Part shown: piece after piece, positions 23,401-31,110 of the stretch
Numbering within the stretch: the first letter of the stretch is position 1
Layout of the letters: each line of letters opens with the position of its first letter
DNA from: Arcuatula senhousia
Taxonomy: Eukaryota; Mollusca; Bivalvia; Mytilida; Mytilidae
Direction: 5' to 3'
DNA: 64,000 nt
Assembly: GCA_963971305.1 (NCBI GenBank)
Contig: OZ020308.1
Location: forward strand, 33,013,275-33,077,274
Notes under the pieces: generated by a model
Databases searched by the model: none
What the model was told of the DNA's origin: nothing
What the model saw: the letters and a program-made list of their open reading frames with translations, nothing else
Position numbers and translations under genes: made by a program

Positions 23401-26400
23401 CGGAAGACGATCTTTAGCCGTTCCGATTAACTATTGATGGAGGATAATTGGTCTTAAGGAAGTTGGTTTTTTTCTTGATGTATGGTCAAAGATTTCCTTT
23501 TTTGTAAAGACTTTTTCCGATACCAGGAATCGTAAATAGTTCTGATCTGCATTAATAAGCCTAACAAGGTTTTAATATTACTTGAGGGGATTCTCATAAA
23601 GCTATAATCCTGATTTTTTTTTTTTTTAATGTACATGTGAAGTGCTTTGGTTCAATGTTGGTTTGGCTTCTGTTGTTTCTCTATTATCAGAAATCGGGAG
23701 TTTTCAGCGCTAAGCATTCATCACTGTATCCAAAAAGTAGAATATATATGGGCTGTAAATTTTGATTCTTTGTATATTATTGCTATAGATTATTTAAAGT
23801 ATTTATGGTTGTTTATAATTGCTAATCTGAAATCACAAGGGGGTTTACAACACTCAGCATTGTTTGGTTCATGTATCCAAAAAACAATTGTTTTAGATTA
23901 GATATGGGCAGGAAATTTTGATTCTTTGTTTATTTATGCTGCAGAATTTTTAAGTTTTCAGTTGTTGTTTTTATTTCCTAATCAGAAATCACATGGGAGT
24001 TTTCAAGGCTTAGCATTGTTTGGCTTTATCAAAAAAATAAATTATGGGCAGGAAAATTTGATTCTTTGTTTATTAATGCTGTAGAATTTTTATGGTTTCA
24101 GTTGTTGCTTTTATTTCCTAATCAGAAATCACAAGGGAGTTTTCAAGGCTTAGCATTGTTTGGCTGTATCCAAAAACTAGATTATATATGGGCTGTAAAT
24201 TTTGATTCTTTGTATATTATTGATATAGATTTTTAAAGTTCTAAGGATTTTACCCTATCAGAAGTCACATTGGAGTCTTCAACGCTCAACAGTCAACGAG
24301 AGCATTGTTTTAATATATCCCAAAACTACATGTAGATTATTTTGCACAGAAATATTTGATTTTTTTGTATAAATGCTGTAGATTTTTTACGTCCTAAAGT
24401 AGTTGTTTGGTTTTTAGCTCACCTGACCCGAAGGGTCATGTGAGCTATTGTCATCGTTAAGCGTCCGTCGTCCGTCCGTCGTCCGTCGTCCGTCGTCTGT
24501 CGTCCGTTAACTTTTCTTCAAAGATCTTCTTCTCTGAAACCACTGAAGGGATTGCATTGATACTTGGTATACATGATCTTTAGGATGTCCTCTACCAAGT
24601 TTGTGAATTATGTACATGTCGAACAACCAACATGGCCGCCGTTGCTAAAAATAGAACAGGGGGGTCAGACCATTGTTTTTGGCTTATAACTCAAAAAGTA
24701 TAAGAGATAGAGAAAATCCGAAGCAACCTTCGTTGTTCAGCATCAAAATCTCTACAAATCTCTCCATTGAGTCGAAGTTGTGAAACGACACCTTATAGGA
24801 GTTATTGCCCTTTAATCATCAAATTTGACCATTTTTGCAGTTTTTGGACAATATCTTGAAAAGCGTTAGAGCTAGAGGAAAAGTTAGCCTTGCAGAATTG
24901 TTTAGCTCATTGAGATCTACAAAAATGATTTCAGGGTCTAGATTGTCAGATCAGCCGTTTAAGAGTTATTCCCCTTTAACTGTTTTTTCCATTAATTTAC
25001 ACTGATTTTCAAAAATCTTCTTCTCTAAAACTACTGAAGGGATTGCATTGATACTTGGTATACATGATCTTTAGGATGTCCTCTACCAAGTTTGTGAATT
25101 ATATACATGTTGACCAACCAACATGGCCGCCGTTGCTAAAAATAGAATAGGGGGGTCAGACCATTGTTTTTGGCTTATAACTCAAAAAGTATGAAAGATA
25201 GAGAAAATCCAAAGCAACCTCCTTGTTCAGCATCAAAAGCTCTATGAATCTCTCCATTGAGTCGTAGTTGTGAAACGACTCCCTATAGGAGTTATTGCCC
25301 TTTAATAATCAAATTTGACCATTTTTGCAGTTTTTGGACAATATCTTGAAAACCGTTAGAGCTAGAGGAAAAGTTAGCATTGCGGAATTGTTTAGCTCAT
25401 TGAGATCTACAAAAATGATTTCAGGGTCTAAATTGTCAGATCAGCCGTTTAAGAGTTATTCCCCTTTAACTGTTTTTTCCATTACTTTACACTGATTTTC
25501 AAAAATCTTCTCTAAAACTACTGAAGGGATTGCATTGATACTTGGTATACATGATCTTTAGGATGTCCTCTACCAAGTTTGTGAATTATATACATGTTGA
25601 CCAACCAACATGGCCGCTGTTGCTAAAAATAGAATAGGGGGGTCAGACCATTGTTTTTGGCTTATAACTCAAAAAGTAAAAGAGATAAAGAAAATCGGAA
25701 GCAAATTTTCTTGTTCAGCATCAAAAGGTCCTTACAGTAGTTATTGCCCTTTAACTGTTTTTTCTATTAATTTAAACTGATTTCCAAAAATCTTCTCTGA
25801 AACCACGATTGTTTTGCAACTTTGTATACTTGAAAGTTTGTGACATTTATTCAAACTTTGGCATAAGAGATCAGGTGAGCGATTCAGGCTCCTGGGAGCC
25901 TCTAGTTTCCTTATTAGAATACACATGTGAGTCTTGAATGTGTAATATTGTTTCACTGTATCTAAAACCTAGACTATCGTGTAAATCGGCAGTGATTTTT
26001 TAATCTTAATTGTCTATCACTGAAGAATTCTTCAGCTTTAATTATTGAAATGCATTAAACTTGATTTTCCATAATCAGAAATTGTAAGGGATTTCTCAAT
26101 ATTTGACTTATATAAGGGAGCACTATCTTAGCAGTCCAAATAGTTTAGTCACAAGCAGTGTTTTTGTTCAGCATTTTTTAAGCTTTAAGATAGGCATGAC
26201 AAATTTATTGGTTTTGATGAGAGCTGGGATGGTTGTATGGGTGGGGGAGGGGGTTGGCTGTATTGCATAATAATGTAGTCACGCAGTCATTGCAAGATGT
26301 ACAATGTAAGCCTTCAACAAACCTCAGTCATTCCGAAGGTTTGTTGACATCAGACAAATCTGGTTAAGATTTGCTTGGTCCAGTAAAATATTTTGACTTT

Positions 26401-29077
26401 TTTCCATTGCAATGTACATGATTACAGGACATGTCTGGTAAAAGAGAAAAAAATGCTTCGGAATCACTGTACCCTTTCCATATCAAATAAAAGCATGCAA
26501 TGAATTTTCATTTTGTCGCATTTTGAGTAAAAGCATTAAGTTGTATAAATATTTTTTTCTCCTCAAAATTGCCAAAAGGCCTGTATTTAGGTAAAGGTAT
26601 ACACATTTATGCTTATTTTCAGTTTTCTTCACTGGATTCACAGGTTTATATATATATTGTATAATCGTATGGTAGCTTCCTTCCTCAAACCAGGCTAAAA
26701 CTGTGCTCATAAAACCATTATTTATTCATTATAACAATACTGTAAATTCATTTAAATTCATGGGTATCAATTTTTTTGGTTTCCCTCCATGATGATTTTT
26801 TCACATGTAGTTGCAAGCTGGAATCATATGAAATTAACACTCTGTTGAATTCTTGTTTATCATGGATTGTCTCCCATGAAAACCACAAAAATTTGATACC
26901 CAACAAATATTAATGAAACTGCAGTATACATATGCTTTTAACAGCTTGTCATATTTCTGCTGTTGTCAACTTGTTTATTTTGTCAGTTTTTAGATAAATA
27001 TTAATACCATATGCATGCAAAAAATAATTTCAAATCAATTATAACTTATCAAATTCCTACTTGGGAAATTTGATAATCATGTTTGATTTTCGATCAATTT
27101 CAATTTTAATGTTTTTCCTCCTGTAGTTTTGTAAAAAAATGTTTGCTTTGAAAATGATTGATTCCAAACAAGAAAAGGAGTCTATTGGATAATTGTTAAA
27201 TCTAATGGTTTCACATAACAGTTTGAAGATAAGGGTATAGAATTTCTGAACAAGATGGATTTTCAATATTCGATCATATACACATTTTTAACAAGAAATT
27301 CATCATTTCTATTAAAAGTTCAATGTAGCATGGGGCAAATTATATTGCTATTGATTTGTATATTATAGATTAGAAAAAAACATTCTTGTCTTCCGGCTGA
27401 TCTTGAAAAGTAAAGAAAAAACTTATCCTTTTTCAAAAGATAGACACGAATTTTAAAAGATTGCTTAAGTTGATATAAAAAGTAATTCTAGTTCCATCGA
27501 TTTTTACTCAGTATTTTGCCTGTAGATATAATGTACGTACTTATCTGTTCGATAGAAAATTATTTCTCTATATTAGAAAATTTCTGTTGTCTAGACCTAT
27601 TGCCAATCCCTTTGTTGTAAACCATTAGTACAAATGTACTTTACAGGCAAGAACTGGCAAATTTGAACAGTATAGGCTAATTTTAGATAGTACTGACTAA
27701 ATTTAAGCAGTACTGTCAAATTTTAAGTAGTACTGGCTAATTATGAACACAGTCTTAGCTTATCCACCAGCTTGCACTAACCATCTTTGTGTTTTCTTTG
27801 CTTTTCAGGGTGTGACCTCTGTGGTGTAAGGTCAGCCTTTTCAATGACCTTGACAAGAAGGTCAGCTTGATAATGACCTTGACACTGCATGTACCGTTGC
27901 TTACCTCTTCAACCAATCAAAAGATTTGTATTTTACTTAAGTAACGTCTCTCTCTCTACCGTCTGTTTATTAGGCAACCCCTCAAACTTCACGTCTGCTG
28001 GACGAGGAGAGTCAGGAAAGTGAGTCTACACCCCCTTTACAGAAAAGATCTGATTCAAAAACAAATTTTTTTGATGATTCACAGCAGCCAATGCTTAACT
28101 CCAGCATGGGATCTTACCAGAGTCAGACGAACAACAGAGCTTCCCCTCCACGTAACAATTACAGTAACAGTGGAGCAAGGTCGCCTCAACGGGGAAGACG
28201 TGCTGAACGAGCTCAAGCCATCGAGCGGGCAGCCGCTCCAGTGGCTACGCCAGAAGATTCTGTTTTGACACCTCCAAGATCACTGCTGAATAGTCCTGGA
28301 TTGGATCGTGTGTCACATGCAATGAGAAATACTAGTGTTCCAAGTAGAGCAATAGAAGGGGGAGGGGGGAAATCTTCTGATAAATTCAGAGATCAAAGTT
28401 CACAAAGTGAACCTCGACCTAAACGAGGTGATAGTGAAAGACCTTATTCAGATAATCAGCCTGGATATTCAGGGAATACATATTCTCCAACATTACAAAA
28501 TTCGTCTAACGTTTATAGACCAAAATTTAACCCTAGTCATAGACCTCCCCCTTCGCCTCAGAGGTCAACCTCAAGGTTTTCACAAAAAACAAACGGTTAC
28601 TCATCAAGAAGTGAGGAAATGTTGGATACTTATGGACAAGATAAATATAGACCTAGTGATAATTATGATAACTCAAAACAAACAATGTACCACTCAGGTG
28701 ACTATCGTGGGAGGTCACATGACAGCCTCCCAACCAATAGATACGCTGCACAATCACGTAGTGCAAGTACTTTGCCACCTCATGCACAGGGTTTCATGGA
28801 CGATGAAATTGGTGGGACAAGACGTCCCTTGTCGTTTGTGAAGGCGTTAGAAATGAGTGAAATGGGAGGTCAAAATACAAATGTACACAAACAAAACAAT
28901 CATTCAGTGCCCAAAAGTCGGACTTTGTCACCTAACGACATTCGACAGCCTTCGTCATCAAATCGAACATCAGCATCGAATGACATGAGACAGTCTCACT
29001 CACATCCTATGGCGCAATTCAGGCAGGGCAAGGACAAAAAGAAAAGTGCTTACGACACATTTGAGGTCGCAGTATAG
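5393..29077 (+). CDS. ZDHHC5/8: ZDHHC5/8-type protein S-palmitoyltransferase, 8 coding exons
   Basis: Exons 5393-5484, 6828-6949, 7466-7623, 8362-8534, 9040-9142, 9971-10062, 12328-12469 and 27974-29077 splice without frame conflict into 661 residues, close to the family length (about 700). The enzyme transfers palmitate to cysteines of membrane-associated proteins. Transmembrane segments are at about 11-31, 41-63, 145-167 and 183-206. The cysteine-rich zinc domain spans about 100-150, with C102, C105, H115, C116, C119, C122 and the catalytic DHHC at 127-130 (C130). The TTNE form of the TTxE motif is at 212-215. Juxtamembrane cysteines 232, 236 and 241 match the region palmitoylated in ZDHHC5. 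The tail (295-661) is Ser/Pro/Arg-rich and disordered and ends FEVAV, a class I/II-like PDZ ligand as in ZDHHC5/8 (family tail -ISV). Vertebrate ZDHHC5 and 8 cannot be told apart here. An extra exon hidden in the 15.5-kb intron 7 is possible. Confidence 0.93.
5485..6827. other. Intron 1
   Basis: AT-rich. Apart from the SINE-like sequence at 6361-6560 no other structure was seen. Confidence 0.85.
6361..6560 (+). mobile_element. tRNA-derived SINE-like sequence
   Basis: An A-box-like TGGTTCAGAGGTAGAGTGC (from 6370) is followed about 37 bases later by a B-box-like GGTACGAGTCC (6407-6417), the spacing of an internal polymerase III promoter. No acceptor stem closes, so it is not a functional tRNA gene. 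The body beyond is divergent; the 3' limit is approximate. Confidence 0.6.
6828..6949 (+). CDS. ZDHHC5/8: Palmitoyltransferase exon 2 (residues 31-71)
   Basis: Preceded by TTATCTTTCAG and followed by donor GTATAA. Encodes the second membrane segment and the conserved [10 protein letters not shown] motif (the DPG motif of DHHC enzymes). One base of an Ala codon remains at the end. Confidence 0.93.
7466..7623 (+). CDS. ZDHHC5/8: Palmitoyltransferase exon 3 (cysteine-rich domain, residues 72-124)
   Basis: Acceptor CTTCTTTTCAG, donor GTAAGT at 7624. Encodes the acidic stretch [14 protein letters not shown] and then the zinc-binding cysteines ([27 protein letters not shown]). The last 27 bases before the donor are repeated in tandem inside the intron, donor included; see the repeat entry. 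Confidence 0.94.
7597..7710 (+). repeat. 27-bp tandem repeat duplicating the exon 3 splice donor
   Basis: The sequence ending ATAGAA|GTAAGT occurs four times at exact 27-base spacing, with donors at 7624, 7651, 7678 and 7705. The first copy overlaps the exon end. Later copies stay in the reading frame without a stop, each adding VSKCNKCIE. Use of a later donor would lengthen the zinc domain by 9, 18 or 27 residues just before the DHHC exon. Confidence 0.9.
7795..8060. repeat. Possible degraded bivalve interspersed repeat
   Basis: An A-rich stretch (GGGACAACTTAAATC...AACACAGCAACATGAAC) resembles the degraded polar-rich relic of a dispersed bivalve repeat, similar in style to 13961-14275 and 22860-23170. 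Limits are uncertain and no coding function is proposed. Confidence 0.3.
8162..8316 (+). mobile_element. Short hairpin element fragment (ATGGGGCATA family), copy 1
   Basis: Contains GTAGGGGGTCATATAGTGTTC twice in succession, then CAGGTCCGTCCACCCC and GATGGGGCATAATGTCTTTTGGACATATTC. The same phrases recur at 10404-10505 and inverted at 53990-54065, so this is a dispersed family. Confidence 0.65.
8362..8534 (+). CDS. ZDHHC5/8: Palmitoyltransferase exon 4 (catalytic DHHC, residues 125-182)
   Basis: Acceptor TCTATTTTCAG. Encodes [20 protein letters not shown], the hallmark catalytic motif, followed by the third membrane segment and a short lumenal loop. The donor GTATCC at 8535 is weak but is the one that preserves frame and joins residue S182 to exon 5. 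Confidence 0.94.
9040..9142 (+). CDS. ZDHHC5/8: Palmitoyltransferase exon 5 (TM4 and TTxE, residues 182-216)
   Basis: Acceptor CCATCCACAG, donor GTGAGT. Encodes the fourth membrane segment ([19 protein letters not shown]) and SRGRTTNEQ, which contains the conserved TTxE element. Phase 0 at its end. Confidence 0.93.
9735..9782 (+). mobile_element. SINE 3'-core fragment
   Basis: GTATGGCCCAGGTGCGTAAA followed by GGGGGTTTAACCTTAACACAC matches the 3' portion of the SINE at 35140-35345 (TATGGCCCAGGTGTGTTGAA...GTTTAACCCCAACACAGAC). The rest of the element is missing. Confidence 0.55.
9971..10062 (+). CDS. ZDHHC5/8: Palmitoyltransferase exon 6 (PaCCT region, residues 217-247)
   Basis: Acceptor TTCTTTTAAG, donor GTAAGT. 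Encodes [19 protein letters not shown], matching the post-TM4 NPF motif of ZDHHC5/8, then cysteines 236 and 241. The last 34 bases of the exon are repeated downstream in the intron. Confidence 0.92.
10029..10240 (+). repeat. Degenerate tandem repeat spanning the exon 6 / intron 6 junction
   Basis: GTAGATATACATTATGTGGG with CCACACTGGCCTAAGTA (exon end plus donor) is repeated 44 bases later at 10073 and then in progressively degraded copies (GGGCACACAGGCCTAATTAT, GGACACACTGGCCTTGATTA, GGGGCACACTGACTTC). A second possible donor sits at 10107, but 44 is not a multiple of 3, so its use would shift the frame. Confidence 0.8.
10404..10505 (+). mobile_element. Short hairpin element (ATGGGGCATA family), copy 2
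   Basis: Starts TTTATACCCCATTTAC and then AAAAGTATGGGGCATATAGTG, so that CCCCAT and ATGGGG form a short hairpin at the end. It closes with GATGGGGCATTATGTATTTTGG. Intron 6. Confidence 0.65.
10814..11033 (+). mobile_element. Nested non-LTR retrotransposon 3' tail with (TTAC)n end
   Basis: Interrupts the repeat unit between GACTTAGACTTTT and AGGGGAAAAAAAATTTG, which are contiguous in sister units. The insert reads like a LINE 3' end: TGTTTGTATATTTTAAATGT, TGAGTTACCCTCTTTAAAT, then AAAGCA and a (TTAC)n tail. 5'-truncated, no coding part. Confidence 0.7.
11111..11703. mobile_element. 593-bp foldback MITE inserted in the tandem-core element
   Basis: The left end GGACTAAAGCCATGAACCCT and right end (read on the minus strand) GGACTAGAGCCACAAACCCC are inverted repeats of about 33 bp with few mismatches. 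Sister units show the empty site TTCAAATTTGGTAC; here TTCAAA and TTTGGTAC flank the insert. Internal inverted blocks (TGGGCGCCACCTCTCGCCCA at 11354-11373 and GATGGGCGAGGGGTGGCGCC at 11434-11453) make much of it foldback. No open frame. Confidence 0.8.
12180..12327 (+). repeat. Single core-repeat fragment next to exon 7
   Basis: GCTTGATATTTGGTATACAG, CATCAGCAAGGGGTCCTATC, GGGATCCAATTTCGGGTCTG resembles one unit of a tandem-core element. A related unit is at 32180-32290 (GATATGCAGCATCAGCAAGG, GGGATTCAATTTCAGGTCTG). It abuts the exon 7 acceptor. Confidence 0.55.
12328..12469 (+). CDS. ZDHHC5/8: Palmitoyltransferase exon 7 (residues 247-294)
   Basis: Acceptor TTTCTATTTTAG, donor GTAAGT. Encodes [20 protein letters not shown] and then a polar stretch with DIKLYSDN, corresponding to the family's conserved segment after the NPF motif (VIRPP...ITVKIMDNG in vertebrate ZDHHC5). 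Phase 0 at its end. Confidence 0.88.
13561..13960 (+). mobile_element. Tandem-core element with GAA-loop hairpin end
   Basis: Left end has the hairpin TCTGC-GAA-GCAGA (13566-13578) followed by GATACATAGGTGTTATTTTA and CCGGCGGCAG. Two units of about 180 bp follow, each with ATATCTC...AACTA, AAGTCCTAGGTTGATGAAAC and TTGGTATGCATATG. The left end resembles that of the element at 52138-52930 (GACATAGGTATTACTTTCCG). Right end degraded. Confidence 0.65.
13961..14275 (+). repeat. Relic of a common bivalve interspersed repeat
   Basis: The order GGGGCATTCCAGTGTCAAAA, GTCGAAAAGGGCAATGACAA, GTGAACTCAGGTGCTCTGGA, GTTGTTCCTGCCTGC is a diverged form of a repeat frequent in mussel sequence (fragment GATCTCAGGTGCTCCGGAAG). 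It explains the overlapping 89- and 90-residue open frames on the two strands, which are therefore not genes. The identification rests on memory of the family. Confidence 0.5.
14928..15132. mobile_element. MITE, about 205 bp
   Basis: Inverted ends: ATAGGCCAAAC...GTATGTCTGTTTAGG on the left and, read on the minus strand, ATAAGGCCTAGAATATGTCTGTTTAGGG on the right. The interior is AT-rich with no frame. Confidence 0.65.
16280..16454. mobile_element. 175-bp hAT-like MITE with 5-bp target duplication
   Basis: Left end CAGTGTTCTCCCCAG; right end CTGGGGAGAACGTTG, an inverted copy with two mismatches. The flanks carry TACTG directly on each side (16275-16279 and 16455-16459). The interior repeats ATAGCATCACAT three times. 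The right end (AGGATGCTAAAAGGACCTGG) is the inverse of the left end of the 3.1-kb element at 58598, so both are one family. CAGTG-type ends are common in hAT transposons, some of which make 5-bp duplications; the assignment is inference. Confidence 0.75.
16837..18448 (+). repeat. 1.6-kb direct repeat, copy 1
   Basis: Begins AACTATATTGGACAATCTG and ends ATATTCTCTTT. It is essentially identical to 18674-20284; the one difference found is a G-run of 8 versus 7. Within it a 100-base block (GTTGTGCAAGGTTTAAT...GTTGATGAGGGTTCTAATTT) occurs twice, at about 17752 and 17946. No coding content; the 70-residue minus-strand open frame present in both copies lacks splice support. Confidence 0.95.
18449..18673 (+). 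other. Unique spacer between the 1.6-kb repeats
   Basis: 225 bases not found in either copy. It ends GTAAAAGGACAGAA; the same phrase GGTAAAAGGACAGAATTTTG occurs about 20 bases after the second copy, suggesting where recombination or misassembly joined the copies. Confidence 0.8.
18674..20284 (+). repeat. 1.6-kb direct repeat, copy 2
   Basis: Near-identical to 16837-18448. The lack of divergence means a very recent duplication, gene conversion, or an assembly duplication of two haplotypes. Confidence 0.95.
20885..21180 (+). repeat. Two-copy tandem repeat, about 150 bp
   Basis: AAAAAAAGTTAAAAAGGCAA, AGTTTCATCTAAATC, TTCTGTTTTGTACAAAAAC and ACATGTAAA occur at about 20885 and again at 21038 with modest divergence. 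Non-coding. Confidence 0.7.
21826..21935. mobile_element. Small foldback MITE
   Basis: AAATTTTTGCAGGG...GCGATTTTTG is followed by the opposite-strand equivalents CCTGCAAAAATAAG and CACCGCAAAAATTATCCACT. A related foldback sequence is at about 42163-42235 (TTATTTTTGCGGTGGTTCAA). Confidence 0.5.
22540..22682 (+). repeat. Two-copy 73-bp tandem duplication
   Basis: CTTAATTGTCATGCGTGTAA, AAGGCTCCTCATATGGCATT and GGGTGATTTTAATGGCCC occur twice in a row with very few differences. Recent duplication, no gene. Confidence 0.85.
22860..23170. repeat. Probable degraded interspersed repeat
   Basis: A polar, A-rich block (GACACAACAAACATAAACAT, CAGTCTTCAACATGACCCTA, GGCAAAGTTTCAGGCACC) looks like the relic of a dispersed bivalve repeat. 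It produces overlapping short open frames in two frames. No family could be named. Confidence 0.3.
23680..24310 (+). repeat. Degenerate tandem repeat, unit about 140-150 bp, 4-5 copies
   Basis: AATCAGAAATCACAAGGGAG, TTTTCAAGGCTTAGCATTG, TTTGGCTGTATCCAAAAACT and GGGCTGTAAATTTTGATTC recur at about 23688, 23830, 23982, 24122 and 24255. The first and last copies are most diverged. Non-coding. Confidence 0.8.
24411..25907 (+). mobile_element. Tandem-core element B, copy 1 (490-bp units)
   Basis: Starts TTTTTAGCTCACC. A 31-base hairpin at 24416-24446 has 14-bp arms (AGCTCACCTGACCC / GGGTCATGTGAGCT, one mismatch) and a GAA loop. Next comes a GTCCGTC-type run (24466-24506), then three units of about 490 bp, each with GGGATTGCATTGATACTTGG, TATACATGATCTTTAGGATG and CAACATGGCCGCCGTTGC. 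The right end has GGTGAGCGATTC, the palindrome AGGCTCC-TG-GGAGCCT (25886-25901) and CTAGTT. It lacks coding capacity and lies in intron 7. Its ends are shared with the other B copies at 40185, 43974 and 59303. Confidence 0.88.
26737..26930. mobile_element. MITE with WTTGTGGTTTTC-type inverted ends
   Basis: Left end ATACTGTAAATTCATTTAAA then GGGTATCAATTTTTTTGGTT; right end on the minus strand ATACTGCAGTTTCATTAATA then GGGTATCAAATTTTTGTGGT. About 190 bp. Related to the element at 39267-39482. Confidence 0.65.
27974..29077 (+). CDS. ZDHHC5/8: Palmitoyltransferase exon 8 (disordered tail and PDZ ligand, residues 295-661)
   Basis: Acceptor GTCTGTTTATTAG; the frame opens [17 protein letters not shown] and stays open to the TAG at 29075-29077. 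The sequence is rich in Ser, Pro, Arg, Gln and Asn with many SP and RS sites, as in ZDHHC5/8 tails that bind PDZ and other scaffold proteins. A more hydrophobic island, [16 protein letters not shown], may be a binding motif. The end [10 protein letters not shown] is a PDZ ligand. It has lower AT content than the surroundings, as expected for real coding sequence. Confidence 0.93.
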   Translation, partial: ATPQTSRLLDEESQESESTPPLQKRSDSKTNFFDDSQQPMLNSSMGSYQSQTNNRASPPRNNYSNSGARSPQRGRRAERAQAIERAAAPVATPEDSVLTPPRSLLNSPGLDRVSHAMRNTSVPSRAIEGGGGKSSDKFRDQSSQSEPRPKRGDSERPYSDNQPGYSGNTYSPTLQNSSNVYRPKFNPSHRPPPSPQRSTSRFSQKTNGYSSRSEEMLDTYGQDKYRPSDNYDNSKQTMYHSGDYRGRSHDSLPTNRYAAQSRSASTLPPHAQGFMDDEIGGTRRPLSFVKALEMSEMGGQNTNVHKQNNHSVPKSRTLSPNDIRQPSSSNRTSASNDMRQSHSHPMAQFRQGKDKKKSAYDTFEVAV

Positions 29078-31110
29078 TATTACATGTATCTTAATTTTAT
29101 TTATAGAATTACAAATATTTCACATTCTGTTAATATCAATCAAGCTTATTGTTTCAGAAAAGGTACGTTTTTCATTTACTGTAATTCTTCACATTTTTTT
29201 TTCAGTAAGAATCTACTTGTTCAATTTTTGTCTTCTTACTACATGAAGTATATTGGAGGAAAGGGGTGAATTTTGTGATTTATTGGATCCAATATTTATA
29301 TAATTTTTTGGTCAGCTTAGTTTAAAGGATCATGACGCTATTATTTTCATACATTGTGGTTTCTTGTTGTTCTTTTGCTTAACATAAGACCCAATCATTA
29401 AACCTGTTTTCACAGCATTTGTCTAAAAGATATTGACATTAAAACACTATGATCAAGTCGTTAAATATAATTGAAGGATAAAAATGCCATTGATTTAGCT
29501 AAAAGTGTTCATTTAATAGCTATTAGGTGCTTTTCAGGTTTTCAAAAATAGGCTTTATTGTTTTACTTAATCTGATGCTTTATCAAGTACATCAAGTTCA
29601 ATGTTCATTGAATGACAAATTTTCTATAAACATTTTATAGTCATCTATAGTTTCACATGAAAGACATAGTTATGGCCATAATGAAATAATTTTGAGATTT
29701 CCATCCAAATTTCTTAAAAATATGGTATGGTTGGGCAGGCGAATTTTATTTTTCATTTTAAATCTATCTTGATGAAATTTTCTGTCATTTTGAAGGACAT
29801 TGGCCACAAATGAACATTATGTGCCAAAAACTCAAAATAAAACTTTTCAGGGAAGAGGGGATGAAAATTTAGGATATTCTTTATATTGGCTTTAACTAAT
29901 TGCATTTATAGGGAACTTTATGATAGGCTCTGTCTATGTGTTAAAAACAGTTTTGGTAAAGTATTCATATTGTTACATTAAAAGGAATATGATAATTTTA
30001 AGGTATGGTTAAATAATGCAAAATTGGAACTCTAAGCAAGGTGAGTTCAAGCTGAAATACTTTTGGTTAAGTTTCATTTTAAGTCACATAATTAGAAAAC
30101 TGGGTGTTAGCTATAGCATTATACCAACTTGTTAGCTTTTACTTTTTTGGATCAAATAAAATTGCTAAATGACTTAATAGCAAAACCAGTTTGATATAAA
30201 CTTTTCTGTTTTTTGACAATAGTATTTCCCCAGGGGTGTAGGTTATAGGAATGAATACTTTCTTTATGTTTTAAAGTTTACTAATGAAACCTGGTTTAAT
30301 GTAAAATAAAAGCTGTAATATACATTTTGTACATGTACCAGTATCTCAATTTCCTTATGTACATGTACATGTAGCTTGATTGATATCAATAGAAGTTTTT
30401 TTTTTATTTATTTTGACATTTTGTAAAATAAGGTTAGAATTTGGAAATTTGGAGTTAAGAAATTTAATTTAGCATAATGACAATAATTTTTCATAGTACA
30501 TGTAGTAGGTAAATGAATTTGTTATTTTTTTCATAATAAATAGTATTTGATGAACATGTACATGAAGTTCATAATCATGTTAATCACACTTTTAGCACTA
30601 CAAGTTATGATAAATTTCCAGTTTTTAATGCTTATACCAGAAAATGACCTCTCTTAATTTAAGCCTTATTTTACAATATGCCAAAGAATATGTGTATATC
30701 ACATATAAATTGTGTGTAAAAGTTACAAATGAGAGAGTAATTGTGATATATATTTTTATAACTTTTTGGTGTGAGAGTCGTACATTCTAACTGTGATCAT
30801 GTGGTATTTTGTAATGTGACAAATGTTGACATGTTTAGGCTGACCCTACAAAAGTATCATTGGGAAAATAAATGATGTGTTTAATGTTGAGTTGATAAAA
30901 ACTGTGGCGATAATAAACATAATAAACACTAATTAAGGAAGAAAATAGATTGAGACCATTAGAATGTAATTTTTCGTTGCCATTGTGAAGTTCTTTCTGA
31001 TAAGAATATAGATCTCATACTTAAAGTTGATTAAACGAAATATTTTTGTCTATATCTCTCTATTTTTAAAAAAAAATCTTTTTTTTTATATATATTTCTT
31101 GAAATAAAAT
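29078..31110 (+). other. Probable 3' UTR of the palmitoyltransferase
   Basis: AT-rich sequence directly after the stop codon with no splice signals or frames. AATAAA words occur at 29836, 30305 and 31103 among others; which one is used cannot be decided from sequence. A dispersed repeat (29680-29900) is embedded. Confidence 0.45.
29680..29900 (+). repeat. Dispersed repeat, copy 1 (likely within 3' UTR)
   Basis: Shares the order TCCATCCAAATTTCTTAAAA, CGAATTTTATTTTTCATTTT, TCTGTCATTTTGAAGGAC, GGGGATGAAAATTTAGGATA with 63495-63740. The spacing is similar, so the two are copies of one element. Confidence 0.7.

Larger units (their letters stand above)
12470..27973. other. Intron 7, 15.5 kb, repeat-filled
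   Basis: Runs from GTAAGT after exon 7 to TTATTAG before exon 8; both flanking phases are 0. I searched for an additional in-frame exon and found none convincing. Most of its length is explained by the repeats listed separately; about 15.2-16.2 kb, 20.3-20.8 kb and 26.9-27.9 kb show only AT-rich sequence with no structure I recognise. Confidence 0.75.

Noticed and set aside
23680..25900. Regularly spaced repeats considered as a CRISPR array
   Set aside because: Units are 140-490 bp, degenerate, and in a eukaryotic intron; not the short direct repeat plus unique spacer pattern.
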